In this document: positions 35,184-44,359 of the stretch, piece by piece
How the letters are laid out: the number at the start of each line of letters is the position of its first letter
Numbering within the stretch: position 1 is the stretch's first letter
Origin: MKUN01 sp964481425
Lineage (GTDB): Bacteria; Bacteroidota; Bacteroidia; Chitinophagales; Chitinophagaceae
Direction: 5' to 3'
Assembly (NCBI GenBank): GCA_964481425.1
Contig: CAYZTM010000014.1
Coordinates: 1 to 64,000, forward strand
DNA length: 64,000 nucleotides
Notes under the pieces: model-generated
What the model saw: the letters and a program-made list of their open reading frames with translations, nothing else
Told to the model about the DNA's origin: nothing
Database searches by the model: none
Position numbers and translations under genes: made by a program

Positions 35184-35720
35184 ATGAAAAAAACAATTAC
35201 ACTACTACTATTGGCTACCTGCCTGTTTGCCTGCAAACGAAAGAAAGAAGATATCATCATCAACACATGGCAGGCTGTATCAATGCAGAACCCCACCATG
35301 GATACCATCATAATGCAGCAGCAAATGTTCATAGACACTGTTGGCAAAAACACTGATGCTGCTGCAAACCTTGAAAGCTATGGTACCAGCAATATGGACA
35401 GCTTTAAGAAGGAAATGCAAACACAACTGGACAGCTTTAAGATAATGCAGGAAAATGCCATAAAGAGTACGGAATTCCAATTCCTTAAAGGTGACAAAAA
35501 AGGCGGCAAAGCGATCATTAACCTGGGTGGTGGCGACGTTGACTCCTGCAAATGGTATTTTGACGATGAGGGGGCCTTGGTACTGGATGAGATGAAACTA
35601 AAAGGTGCGGGCGATAAGATAAAGATGGAGATTGTGACCCTGAATGATACCATTATGACGCTCAGGCTCAATGAACAGGGTTCTAAAAGTACAGTTACCT
35701 TTAAACCGAAAAAGAAATAG
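35184..35720 (+). CDS. Small lipocalin-like lipoprotein
   Basis: A 178-residue lipoprotein with signal MKKTITLLLLATCLFAC and lipid-modified Cys17. The following INTWQAVSMQNPTMDTIIMQ and the C-terminal beta strands (CKWYFDDEGALVLDEMK, then LNDTIMTLRLNEQG) look like the lipocalin-like folds common among Bacteroidota lipoproteins. A polar, helical insertion lies between residues 45 and 100. It follows the DUF4476 gene by 20 bases and is probably co-transcribed. Specific function unknown. Confidence 0.78.
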   Translation: MKKTITLLLLATCLFACKRKKEDIIINTWQAVSMQNPTMDTIIMQQQMFIDTVGKNTDAAANLESYGTSNMDSFKKEMQTQLDSFKIMQENAIKSTEFQFLKGDKKGGKAIINLGGGDVDSCKWYFDDEGALVLDEMKLKGAGDKIKMEIVTLNDTIMTLRLNEQGSKSTVTFKPKKK

Positions 35721-35731
35721 TGCATAAGTAC

Positions 35732-35739
35732 TATCTTTG
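35732..35739 (+). promoter_or_regulatory. -7 box TATCTTTG for pdhB
   Basis: Perfect TAnnTTTG, 43 bases before the pdhB ATG. No clear -33. Confidence 0.55.
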
Positions 35740-35782
35740 GGCAGTTCAAAACAGGCATTAAAATTTTACAAATAGAACAATT

Positions 35783-36766
35783 ATGCGCAGCATAGCATTA
35801 CGCCAGGCATTACGCGAAGCAATGGAAGAGGAAATGAGGAAGGATAAGAGTGTATTCCTTATGGGCGAAGAAGTGGCCCAGTACAATGGCGCCTACAAGG
35901 TAAGCCAGGGAATGCTGGACGAATTCGGCCCTAAACGAGTGATAGACACTCCTATCGCCGAACTGGGTTTTGCGGCCATCGGCGTGGGTGCTGCTATGAA
36001 CAATACCCGCCCGATAGTAGAATTCATGACCTGGAACTTTGCCGAACTGGCGATAGACCAGATCGTGAACCATGCAGCCAAGATGCTCTCGATGAGTGGT
36101 GGACAGTTCAACTGCCCTATCGTGTTCAGGGGACCCAACGGTTCAGCTGGTCAGCTCGCAGCACAGCACTCACAGGCATTCGAAAACTGGTATGCCAATG
36201 TCCCGGGTCTAAAAGTGATCTCTACCATCAACCCATATGATGCGAAGGGCCTGCTGAAATCTGCTATACGTGATAACGATCCTGTGGTATTCATGGAAAG
36301 TGAAGTAGCATATGGTGAAACCGGTGATGTACCTGAAGAAGAGTACCTGATACCTATTGGTAAGGCAGATATTAAACGTGCCGGTACTGATGTAACCATA
36401 GTGTCCTACAACAAAATGATGAAAGTTGCTATGGCAACTGCCGAGGAACTCGCAAATGACGGTATAAGTGCGGAAGTGATAGACCTTCGTACCATACGCC
36501 CCCTCGATTGGGAAACCATAGTAGAATCGGTAAAAAGGACAAACCGACTGGTAATCGTTGAAGAACAATGGCCATTTGCCAGCATATCGTCCGAAATAAG
36601 CTATAGGGTACAAAAAGAGGCATTCGACTACCTTGATGCGCCAATACGCCGTATTTGCTCAGCCGATGCAAATATGCACTATGCTCCCAACCTGGTGGCA
36701 GCTTACCTGCCTGATGTGCCCCGTACGGTTGCAATGGTGAAAGATGTGATGTACATGAAAAAGTAA
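35783..36766 (+). CDS. pdhB: Pyruvate dehydrogenase E1 component, beta subunit
   Basis: With the alpha subunit it decarboxylates pyruvate using thiamine diphosphate and feeds acetyl groups to E2. 327 residues. Typical segments are FLMGEEVAQYNGAYKVSQGM, DTPIAELGFAAIGVGAAM, FRGPNGSAGQLAAQHSQ and IDLRTIRPLDWETI. Neither the alpha subunit nor E2/E3 is adjacent; it has its own promoter and a strong terminator. Acting as a branched-chain or acetoin E1 beta is less likely given the sequence. Confidence 0.94.
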   Translation: MRSIALRQALREAMEEEMRKDKSVFLMGEEVAQYNGAYKVSQGMLDEFGPKRVIDTPIAELGFAAIGVGAAMNNTRPIVEFMTWNFAELAIDQIVNHAAKMLSMSGGQFNCPIVFRGPNGSAGQLAAQHSQAFENWYANVPGLKVISTINPYDAKGLLKSAIRDNDPVVFMESEVAYGETGDVPEEEYLIPIGKADIKRAGTDVTIVSYNKMMKVAMATAEELANDGISAEVIDLRTIRPLDWETIVESVKRTNRLVIVEEQWPFASISSEISYRVQKEAFDYLDAPIRRICSADANMHYAPNLVAAYLPDVPRTVAMVKDVMYMKK

Positions 36767-36783
36767 AAAAACGACATACTATC

Positions 36784-36815
36784 AAAGGTCCTGCTATACG
36801 CAGGACCTTTTTATT
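36784..36815 (+). terminator. Terminator after pdhB
   Basis: Eleven-bp stem AAAGGTCCTGC/GCAGGACCTTT (36784-36794 and 36100 more than 700 bases on is not involved; right arm 36800-36810), 5-nt loop, followed by T-rich sequence. Confidence 0.88.
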
Positions 36816-36831
36816 TTCAGGCACTTGTACT

Positions 36832-36839
36832 TACCTTTC
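36832..36839 (+). promoter_or_regulatory. Near-consensus -7 box TACCTTTC for the flavoprotein gene
   Basis: One mismatch to TAnnTTTG. It lies inside the longest open frame (TTG start at 36825) and so supports the ATG at 36849, with a leader of about 6 bases. Confidence 0.4.
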
Positions 36840-36848
36840 CGGAATACT

Positions 36849-38105
36849 ATGGCTATAGAACAGATAGAAACATCTGCTATCATTATCGGTGCAGGGCCAG
36901 CAGGCGCAGGAACATCCTTTTTCCTGAGTAAATATGGTATTCCTCATGTAGTGATAGAAAAGGAGCGATTTCCCCGCGATAAAGTATGCGGTGATGCATG
37001 CAGCGGCAAAACAGTACTGGTCATAAAACGCGCTAACCCTGACTGGGCCGATGAGCTATTGAATAGTAACCCTCAATTCCTGCCTTCATGGGGAGTTACC
37101 TTTGCCGCCCCCAATGGCAAAGCTATTGAGATACCTTTTACAACGCAGCGAACCGAAGAGATGCAGGCTCCGGGATTCACTGTTACAAGACTGGTATTCG
37201 ATGAGTTCCTGTTTCGAAAAATGAGTTCACCCTATGCTACCATATTCGAAGAGGCACAGGTTCAGGATATTACGATTACGGATGGCAAGGTCACTGCCCG
37301 TATGCTATTCAAAGATCAGGAGTATCACATCACAGCACCTGTAATAGTTGGCGCAGATGGAGATAAAGGTATTGTGCGCAGGCAATTTGTCAATGCAGAT
37401 GAATCTTCGAAATCGTCTGCAGTGGGACTACGCGCCTACTATGAAGGAGTAAATTGGTCAAGCGATGAGCCATTCATAGAACTGCATTTCCTTAAAGAAA
37501 CATTGCCCGGCTACTTTTGGGTATTCCCCCTACCCAATGGCATGGCAAATGTTGGCGTAGGCATACCATCTGAAGTGGTGCGAAAAAAGAAAATAAACCT
37601 ACGGGCACAAATGCTCGATGCAATAAAGAACAACCCTTCAATTGCACCACGCTTTGCAAACGCCACACTAAAAGGAAAGATACAGGGATGGGGGTTACCC
37701 ATGGTGCAGGAACATATGCCCCTGTCGGGTAGCAACTTCCTGCTGACAGGAGATGCCGCTTCCCTGATAGATCCCTTTACAGGCGAAGGGATAGGTAATG
37801 CATTGTACAGCGGTATGCTGGCGGCAGATGCCATAAAGAGATGTATTGAAGATAATGACTACTCTGCTACAAAACTAAAAGAATACTATGATGGAGAGAT
37901 ACATAAAAGACTTGGAGATGAGTTTAGAATAAGCAGCACATTACAGAAGCTTAGCCGGCGCCGATGGCTGTTCAATGCTGTCATTAATAAAGCGCATAAG
38001 AGCGATGTACTTAGAAACACGATCAGCAGTATGTTCGCTAATATCGACCTTCGTGACCAATTACGAAAGCCATCATTCTATTTCAGGATATTGTTCAACA
38101 AATGA
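36849..38105 (+). CDS. Geranylgeranyl-reductase-family FAD oxidoreductase
   Basis: A 418-residue flavoprotein. The N-terminal dinucleotide-binding motif is AIIIGAGPAGAGTSFFLSKY, followed by the family motif FPRDKVCGDACSGK. A second FAD segment is LLTGDAASLIDPFTGEGIGN. Family members reduce isoprenoid chains or act on related lipid or quinone substrates. The C-terminal helix region is basic and could contact membrane. It stands alone and ends 4 bases from the convergent TonB receptor gene, with no terminator between them. The substrate is unknown. Confidence 0.9.
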   Translation: MAIEQIETSAIIIGAGPAGAGTSFFLSKYGIPHVVIEKERFPRDKVCGDACSGKTVLVIKRANPDWADELLNSNPQFLPSWGVTFAAPNGKAIEIPFTTQRTEEMQAPGFTVTRLVFDEFLFRKMSSPYATIFEEAQVQDITITDGKVTARMLFKDQEYHITAPVIVGADGDKGIVRRQFVNADESSKSSAVGLRAYYEGVNWSSDEPFIELHFLKETLPGYFWVFPLPNGMANVGVGIPSEVVRKKKINLRAQMLDAIKNNPSIAPRFANATLKGKIQGWGLPMVQEHMPLSGSNFLLTGDAASLIDPFTGEGIGNALYSGMLAADAIKRCIEDNDYSATKLKEYYDGEIHKRLGDEFRISSTLQKLSRRRWLFNAVINKAHKSDVLRNTISSMFANIDLRDQLRKPSFYFRILFNK

Positions 38106-38109
38106 TTCG

Positions 38110-40551
38110 TCAGAAGGTATAAATATATTGTATCGAGGTTGTGCGTGGGGCCTCTATTTTCATAGGTCGTAATGCGTATGCCTCATTGAAAGCATTATTG
38201 CATATTATCGATAGCTTTTGTTTTTTGTCAAGGTCATAGCTGATACGGAAATCAAATATATTAAAACCTTTGTGTGCCTGCCACCAATTAATACCTTTGA
38301 TGTCAGCAATTTGTTTTATCTGCGATGTAAGATCTTCGATCACGGCAAATGCAGTATCAATATTCTTCATTTTGCTATAGTACCGGTAGCTCATACCAAC
38401 ACCAAACCTGTGTATCCTGAATTGCACATCAGCTTTTACCATATGGTTGAACCTGTATTTAAGCACATTGCCTTTTGAGTTAATACTGCTGTTCTTGTAG
38501 CTCAGTGAATCTCCCGCTCCGCCTGTTAATGATTTTTCATGAGCATAGTACACATCGGGGGTCAGGGATATGGGTTCTACGTAAGTATAACCCGCCAATA
38601 CGGTAACACCAAAGTTCTTGTTCTCCTCTGGTGTAGATGCAACCACAGATATATCTATCCCGCGAACACGCGTATCACCTGTATTCAGGAATTTAAATCC
38701 TACTGTGGCTATACTAGGATCCCATATGCCAAATAACCATTCGATGGTGTTTTCATATTTCTGGTGAAATCCTGCAATGTCCAGGTAGCCCATAATATTA
38801 CCGAACTTAAATCCTTGCTTAAGGCCCATTTCAAAATTCTGGCTGGTTTCAGGCTGCAGATCCGGGTTGGGGAAAACGCCAAACATACCTGCTTTGGTGG
38901 TAATGAATCGTTCCGTAATAGTTGGATACCTGAAACCCTGACCATATGATGTTCGGATGTAGGTACCCTTCAATACTTGTATATTAGCCCCGGCCCTGAA
39001 AATGGGAGCAACAACACTTTGTTGTTTATTTACCTGGAAGTACTCATATCGGAAACCTCCGGAAATATTAATCACTTGCCAGAATTTCTTATCCAGCTGG
39101 ATATACCCTGCGGCATTATTTACCTGGTTGTCCGGCGAACCGCTGGAAGCATACAAAGGAGAATGAGATTTTGATAAACTTCCCACTACCCCACCGGTGA
39201 ATGTAAAATCATAATCACGAAAAATGCGCTGCAACTGGTATTCTCCGTAATAAAGTGTACCACTGTTCGACAGGTTATTGGTAATGTCATTATTTGAATG
39301 AAAGATACGGGTAACCAGGCTATGGCTAACACCATTACTTTTCACATACTTGATAAATGGGTCAATATTGAACAATTGCTGTTTCTCAAGAAACACAGCT
39401 CCGGGATATCCTTTATAAAGGCCAAGGGAATCGTCATACCATGCCAGCGACATGTTGGTTCTATTCAGCATTCCATTCCCATTGATGCCATAGCTTAAAC
39501 CTGATATTTTCCTTGACCTGTACCTGATATTAAAGTTCAATCTGCCTCTTATTTTCAGCATGTCTTTGTTCGTAAATGTCGGAATGGTATCGGTTATCTG
39601 CAGCGCATTTTTCAAACTCGGCGGCAAAGTATCGGCAGCTGGTGGTGGGCCGATATATCCCTGGTCTATATTGAAATTTCCGCCAACAACGATATCAAGA
39701 TTTTTGTTCACGATACGCGAATGCATAAAGTTCAGGTTGGTGTACATAGGCAAAGAAGCGCCATACCAATTCTCTGCAGGTTTTTTAGGCAGGGAGTAAT
39801 ATCCTACAGAATAGTTAATGACCGTTTTGGGCTTCTTTCTGGGATAGGCTGTACGCACATTAATAACACCACTTAAAGCCGATGAGCCATATAATACGGA
39901 CGAGGCACCTTTAATGATCTCGATCTGCTCTATATTCTCTACCGGTATATAATTCCATTCAGGTCTTCCTGCATCTCCGCTTAGTAATGGGATACCATCC
40001 ACCACAATGGCCACCCTGCTACCAACACCGAATGTAAACCCGCTACCTCCACGTATTTGTGGATCATTATCAATTATGGTGAGACCAGGAGTTTGTTCAA
40101 GCGCAGTTTCTACCGAAGTCGTATTCTTATTATTAATAAGGCTCGGCTTAAGCACCTCCATTGATACGGTCAGCTCTTCCAGCTTCTGATCAAATTTGCC
40201 GGAGGAAACTACCACTGTCTCTAACAACTTGGTTGTTGGAGATAGCTCTATATCCTGCTGTGTAATTGCATCACTGGTTACATGCACATTTACAGTATCA
40301 TTGACCAGTCCTGTATAACTGCAAATAATGGTGTGATACCCGGTATCCAATACCAACGAATACATGCCATCTATATCGGCAATAGCTCCTTTCGACGGAT
40401 TTTTCAGCAGGCTGATACTAGCTCCCGGAATGGTCTCTTTACTGACAGCATGTGTCACTTTGCCTTTTAATACGCCTGTTGGCTGGGCAAAGCAACTATA
40501 AGTCAGTAATGTTGCTGTCATTACTGTAAACAATGTACGTATCGGCACCAT
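38110..40551 (-). CDS. TonB-dependent outer-membrane receptor
   Basis: An 813-residue outer-membrane receptor. Signal peptide MVPIRTLFTVMTATLLTYSCFAQ is followed by a carboxypeptidase-regulatory-like domain (residues about 28-105, VLKGKVTHAVSKETIPGASI). The plug domain has the TonB-box-like ETVVVSSGKFDQKLEE and VLYGSSALSGVINVRTAYPR. A 22-strand barrel ends in an aromatic residue (TTSIQYIYTF). No SusD partner is adjacent, so a metal, siderophore or vitamin ligand is more likely than a glycan, but this is not decided. Confidence 0.93.
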   Translation of the reverse strand: MVPIRTLFTVMTATLLTYSCFAQPTGVLKGKVTHAVSKETIPGASISLLKNPSKGAIADIDGMYSLVLDTGYHTIICSYTGLVNDTVNVHVTSDAITQQDIELSPTTKLLETVVVSSGKFDQKLEELTVSMEVLKPSLINNKNTTSVETALEQTPGLTIIDNDPQIRGGSGFTFGVGSRVAIVVDGIPLLSGDAGRPEWNYIPVENIEQIEIIKGASSVLYGSSALSGVINVRTAYPRKKPKTVINYSVGYYSLPKKPAENWYGASLPMYTNLNFMHSRIVNKNLDIVVGGNFNIDQGYIGPPPAADTLPPSLKNALQITDTIPTFTNKDMLKIRGRLNFNIRYRSRKISGLSYGINGNGMLNRTNMSLAWYDDSLGLYKGYPGAVFLEKQQLFNIDPFIKYVKSNGVSHSLVTRIFHSNNDITNNLSNSGTLYYGEYQLQRIFRDYDFTFTGGVVGSLSKSHSPLYASSGSPDNQVNNAAGYIQLDKKFWQVINISGGFRYEYFQVNKQQSVVAPIFRAGANIQVLKGTYIRTSYGQGFRYPTITERFITTKAGMFGVFPNPDLQPETSQNFEMGLKQGFKFGNIMGYLDIAGFHQKYENTIEWLFGIWDPSIATVGFKFLNTGDTRVRGIDISVVASTPEENKNFGVTVLAGYTYVEPISLTPDVYYAHEKSLTGGAGDSLSYKNSSINSKGNVLKYRFNHMVKADVQFRIHRFGVGMSYRYYSKMKNIDTAFAVIEDLTSQIKQIADIKGINWWQAHKGFNIFDFRISYDLDKKQKLSIICNNAFNEAYALRPMKIEAPRTTSIQYIYTF

Positions 40552-40555
40552 ATAA

Positions 40556-40593
40556 AAATAAAAAACCCCGGCAAATAATTAACCAGGGTTTTT
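40556..40593 (-). terminator. Terminator after the PCMD/T9SS gene
   Basis: Eight-bp stem AAAAACCC/GGGTTTTT (40561-40568 and 40586-40593), extended by two inner G-C pairs past one mismatch, with T-rich sequence after it on the minus strand. Confidence 0.7.
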
Positions 40594-40609
40594 AAAAGTG
40601 AATTAAAAC

Positions 40610-41599
40610 TTATTCAATTACAAATTTTCCTGTCTTTTGATTGCCATTACTGCTTACCTTATACAGGTATATACCAGTGGCAAACCCGGACATATCAAAT
40701 GAGTTAAGTTTATTCGACCCAAGCGTATTGGTTTGCAGCAGCCTTCCGGTCATATCATACACAGTCAGTACTGCATCATTAACGTTACGACCATCAGCAA
40801 ACAATGTATTGCCATAGCTATAAACATTTACATTAAGAGCTTTTGCATTTACATTAGCAACCTTATTAGGTTGTGGGTTGTAGATCATCTCAATATCATC
40901 TATCCAAAGCTTGCTGCCCGCAACAGAGGTCAGTTGGTCTGCAGATGACGTAATGTTGATCATTACATACTCAGGAGCACTGGTATCTGTGTAGGTGATA
41001 GGCACACTAAAACGCGTCCATGTACTAACATCTGAGGCAGGTGTGGTGAAGCTTGCATCGCCTATCTTATTATTGATACATGCCGGATGATAAGTGGTTG
41101 GTGTTTCAGGATCATAGTATTGTCCTTTATGCAGTATCACACGCAGTTTACCTTGCTCACTTGCGTGGCCACCCTGGTTATACTGGTACCACCCAACAAC
41201 ACTATCGGGCCTGTCCGTAAAAACCATACGCCTTACATCATTCGCACTGTCATCATAGTTTTGTGTTCCAATGTATCCATCCGATTTACTGAATGAAGGT
41301 GCATTTATAATACCTGTAGTAACGTTGCCGTTGACGATTACACTCAAGGGCCCGGTAACGGTCTCTACACGAACGGAGTAATTACCCGAATGCTTGATAG
41401 TACTGTCCTTAAAACAGGTTTGGGGACCAAGCTGTGCTGTAGCAGAACCTGATTTATTTGAATACCAGCTTGTAGGTTCATTTGCATTACCCGGGCTAGC
41501 ATTACCCCAATTTTCAAATCCGGCGTTGGTAACCTGCATCTGTGCAAAAGCAGCGCAGCTTATCCCTAATGATAAAAGTGATGTAAATATTATTTTCAT
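40610..41599 (-). CDS. PCMD-domain protein with T9SS type A sorting signal
   Basis: A 329-residue secreted surface protein. Signal peptide MKIIFTSLLSLGISCAAFAQ, then a putative carbohydrate-metabolism (PCMD) domain of about 220 residues: NAGFENWGNASPG, then KLWIDDIEMIYN. The last 80 residues form a type A T9SS sorting domain: VYDMTGRLLQTNTLGSNKLN, then FATGIYLYKVSSNGNQKTGK. It should cross the outer membrane through T9SS and stay attached. The longer frame from 41626 adds only a short tail before the signal peptide. Role in glycan binding is suspected from the family. Confidence 0.88.
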   Translation of the reverse strand: MKIIFTSLLSLGISCAAFAQMQVTNAGFENWGNASPGNANEPTSWYSNKSGSATAQLGPQTCFKDSTIKHSGNYSVRVETVTGPLSVIVNGNVTTGIINAPSFSKSDGYIGTQNYDDSANDVRRMVFTDRPDSVVGWYQYNQGGHASEQGKLRVILHKGQYYDPETPTTYHPACINNKIGDASFTTPASDVSTWTRFSVPITYTDTSAPEYVMINITSSADQLTSVAGSKLWIDDIEMIYNPQPNKVANVNAKALNVNVYSYGNTLFADGRNVNDAVLTVYDMTGRLLQTNTLGSNKLNSFDMSGFATGIYLYKVSSNGNQKTGKFVIE

Positions 41600-41656
41600 A
41601 TTATGTTTTGGTTTTAACAATCGCATAAAAATAGATAAAAATCCAGCAAAACAACC

Positions 41657-43531
41657 CTATGTTCCCTTATTATTGTTCACGATCTTATCCAGGCTTTCCT
41701 GCGCCAATGGGTGGTAATTTTGACGATACTTCTGATACCAGCTTTTCGCCAGGGAGGGGTCTCGTTTCACTAAAGCAGCATATAAGGGCTCAATGAACTT
41801 CCTGCGGCCAACTGTACTTAAAAAGCGTTCCATTGCATCCATTGCAGGCGGGTAATTATCCTTACAGTCAAGCACTACCATGAACCAGGCAAATATTACT
41901 TCACTATTACCGGATCGCGAGAAATGAAAATCATTATCTAATTGCTTGACAGTAGCTAACGACATGCTGTCAGGCATTTTGTGCAGGAACTCAAGCCATT
42001 CAAAAGTGCACCAGTTCTTTGTATCAAAATCTTTCCCTGTAACGGTCTTGCCATATAGAGCCGCCAAGGAGTCAACTTTTTTGAACCTTACAGGATTGGT
42101 ACGTGGGCAATTTGCAGGGATACCCGGGCCATATACCCAAGCCTTTACATCAATTTTTCGATAGAGGTCGCTATCGCCATGCAGCAGGTTCTTATCCATA
42201 TAATCAAGGAACTGCTCCGTAGTAATGGTCTTAAATGCATGCTCATCAAAATATTTCCGCAGGAAGGTATCAAATTGCTTTCGGCCTACAGTGTTCTCTA
42301 TCAACTTCAGGAAGTGGCTGCCCTTTTCGTACGGTATATCGGTAAGGCCTGCATCCGGGTCACGCCCTTTCAGGTCCAGTTTCAGCCAGGTATCTTTACT
42401 ATCCGCTCCAAGGTCTTTTACATTGGCTTCAAATGTTTGGTACCCGAGTTCCCACGACATGTCTATAAAACTCTTACCATTCATTTCTTCCGTTATCCTG
42501 CGTTCAAAATAATTGGTAAATCCTTCGTTCATCCAGAAATCATCCCAGGTGGCATTAGTCACCAGGTTGCCACTCCAGCTATGGGCCAGTTCGTGAGCCA
42601 CAAGGTCCACAAGTGAACGGTCTCCCGCAATAACTGTGGGCGTAGCAAATGTAAGCCTTGGATTTTCCATACCTCCTATCGGGAAGCCCGGCGGCAGCAC
42701 AAGCACATCATACCGCCCCCAGCGATAAGGGCCATAAAGCTTTTCTGCCGCTGTTACCATTTTCCCTACATCTGCAAACTCATACTGCACCTTATCGATC
42801 ATAGTAGGCTCGGCATATACCCCTGTCCGCGCATCTATGCTGCGGAATTGTATATCGCCAACAGCCAGCGCCATTAGGTAGGCAGGAATAGGCAGCTCCA
42901 TTTTAAAGTGGTAGATACCACTATCATTGGTCTGCTGTGGGTTTTGTGCGCTCATCAAGGCCAGGCTTCCTTTAGGCACAGTCACACGTGCATCATAAGT
43001 GTACCGTATACCGGGTCCATCCGCACAGGGTATCCAGGAACGGGCATAGATAGATTCTGACTGCGTATATAAAAAGGGATGCTTCTTTCCGGATGTTTGC
43101 TGCGGGTCAAGCCATTGCAGGGCCCTGGCATTATTACCTGTTTTATAATAGATAGCCACCTGGCTGCTATTATCGTTTATCGGGATGTTCAGCCTGCTAC
43201 CGAGATATTGTATCATACTGTCCAGCGAGAACTGTACCTTATTGCCATCTACCACTACGCTATCAATGGTTAGATCATATGTATCAAGTTTGAGAGTTTT
43301 TACCTTATCCTTATTATCAATATCCCAAACAGCCTTACCAGCTATCTTTTTAGTATCGAAATCTACTTTTATGTCCAGGAAAAGATGCTTCATTGTAACA
43401 CTATCTGCATTGGAAAGAGTATGTACGTCTTTAGAGGTTGGCACCTCCGCAACCTTATCTTCCTTTGTTGCGTTCTTACACGCTGCAAGGCATACTAATG
43501 AAACTATTGTAAAACAAATTTTCCTGAACAT
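41657..43531 (-). CDS. M1-family aminopeptidase of the leukotriene A4 hydrolase type
   Basis: A 624-residue lipoprotein with signal MFRKICFTIVSLVCLAAC. The motif GGMENPRLTFATP and zinc site VAHELAHSWSGNLV with WMNEGFTNYFERR fit the LTA4-hydrolase/aminopeptidase branch. The C-terminal helical domain (residues about 480-620) is typical. The longest frame begins at 43597, but that region holds the neighbour's terminator. A perfect -7 box at 43557-43564 supports the ATG at 43531. It probably cleaves peptides in the periplasm. It is distinct in sequence from the M1 peptidase at 30912. Confidence 0.92.
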   Translation of the reverse strand: MFRKICFTIVSLVCLAACKNATKEDKVAEVPTSKDVHTLSNADSVTMKHLFLDIKVDFDTKKIAGKAVWDIDNKDKVKTLKLDTYDLTIDSVVVDGNKVQFSLDSMIQYLGSRLNIPINDNSSQVAIYYKTGNNARALQWLDPQQTSGKKHPFLYTQSESIYARSWIPCADGPGIRYTYDARVTVPKGSLALMSAQNPQQTNDSGIYHFKMELPIPAYLMALAVGDIQFRSIDARTGVYAEPTMIDKVQYEFADVGKMVTAAEKLYGPYRWGRYDVLVLPPGFPIGGMENPRLTFATPTVIAGDRSLVDLVAHELAHSWSGNLVTNATWDDFWMNEGFTNYFERRITEEMNGKSFIDMSWELGYQTFEANVKDLGADSKDTWLKLDLKGRDPDAGLTDIPYEKGSHFLKLIENTVGRKQFDTFLRKYFDEHAFKTITTEQFLDYMDKNLLHGDSDLYRKIDVKAWVYGPGIPANCPRTNPVRFKKVDSLAALYGKTVTGKDFDTKNWCTFEWLEFLHKMPDSMSLATVKQLDNDFHFSRSGNSEVIFAWFMVVLDCKDNYPPAMDAMERFLSTVGRRKFIEPLYAALVKRDPSLAKSWYQKYRQNYHPLAQESLDKIVNNNKGT

Positions 43532-43556
43532 TCCGGTAAAGATTTTATTAACTATA

Positions 43557-43564
43557 CAAAAGTA
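43557..43564 (-). promoter_or_regulatory. -7 box TACTTTTG for the LTA4H-type peptidase
   Basis: Perfect TAnnTTTG on the minus strand, directly abutting the terminator hairpin of the upstream gene. Predicted leader about 22 bases. Confidence 0.6.
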
Positions 43565-43594
43565 AAATTCCCCCGAAACTATGCGGGGGAATTT
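43565..43594 (-). terminator. Terminator after the NAD(P)-binding protein gene
   Basis: Eleven-bp stem AAATTCCCCCG/CGGGGGAATTT (43565-43575 and 43584-43594) with an 8-nt loop, followed on the minus strand by a short T-rich tract. Confidence 0.8.
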
Positions 43595-43611
43595 CAAATA
43601 TCCATCACATT

Positions 43612-44259
43612 TTATTCTTTTACTAACTTAAATGCATGGGTCCATTGGTTATTGATAAATCCCGGTATGCACCACAACATACATAGAGGCTCAATGGCCC
43701 TTGCAGCGGCAGCCTTGCCCATATCAGCTATATCCCAGCCAAACTGCTCAAGAATATCACACACTTCCTTTTTAGCTGCATCATTGTTGCCACAAATGAA
43801 CATCGTAGGCATTCCTTGCTTGTAAGACGGGTTGACCATCATTGCATTACCCACACTATTGAAAGCCTTCACGAAATGCATACCGGGGAACCTGGATTGC
43901 AGTTTTTCCATCAACGATTCTTCAAGCGTGGTGAAGAACTTCAGCACCCCATCCTGTGGCGGGGCCTCAGCTATCGGGTTGGTAGCATCGATCACAGTTT
44001 TGCCGGCCATGTTTTGAGGGCCTGCCATCTCTATAGCCTCAGCAGCAACGGTGCCTTTAACAGCCAGCACAATGATGTCACCAAACTTGGCCACATCCTC
44101 AAAGCTGCCGATACTCGCTTTATTCCCCGCACTACTTTTCCATTCTGCAAGCTTTTCAGCACTGCGGGTGCCCAGCATTACTTCATAACCATGTTTTAGA
44201 AAACCGCTGCCCAATGCCTTAGCTACAGCGCCGCTTCCTAATATTCCTATCTTTTTCAT
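43612..44259 (-). CDS. NAD(P)-binding oxidoreductase, F420-reductase-like
   Basis: A 215-residue Rossmann protein related to NADPH:F420 oxidoreductases and to the N-terminal domain of pyrroline-5-carboxylate reductase. It has KKIGILGSGAVAKALGSGFL, MLGTRSAEKLAEW, KTVIDATNPIAEAP and FVKAFNSVGNAMM. Bacteroidota generally lack F420, so another nicotinamide-linked substrate is likely. The ATG at 44259 is chosen because it begins the conserved KKIGILG; the upstream TTG (44280) adds 7 unconserved residues. It is transcribed alone. Confidence 0.86.
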   Translation of the reverse strand: MKKIGILGSGAVAKALGSGFLKHGYEVMLGTRSAEKLAEWKSSAGNKASIGSFEDVAKFGDIIVLAVKGTVAAEAIEMAGPQNMAGKTVIDATNPIAEAPPQDGVLKFFTTLEESLMEKLQSRFPGMHFVKAFNSVGNAMMVNPSYKQGMPTMFICGNNDAAKKEVCDILEQFGWDIADMGKAAAARAIEPLCMLWCIPGFINNQWTHAFKLVKE

Positions 44260-44359
44260 AAGCGTTTGGTTTTTACTCAAGGTAAAACCAAAAAATCATT
44301 CAATAAGGGGCCTTACTTTATTTTTTATTTATACCCTTATAAAAATTCATAGAGGTGGG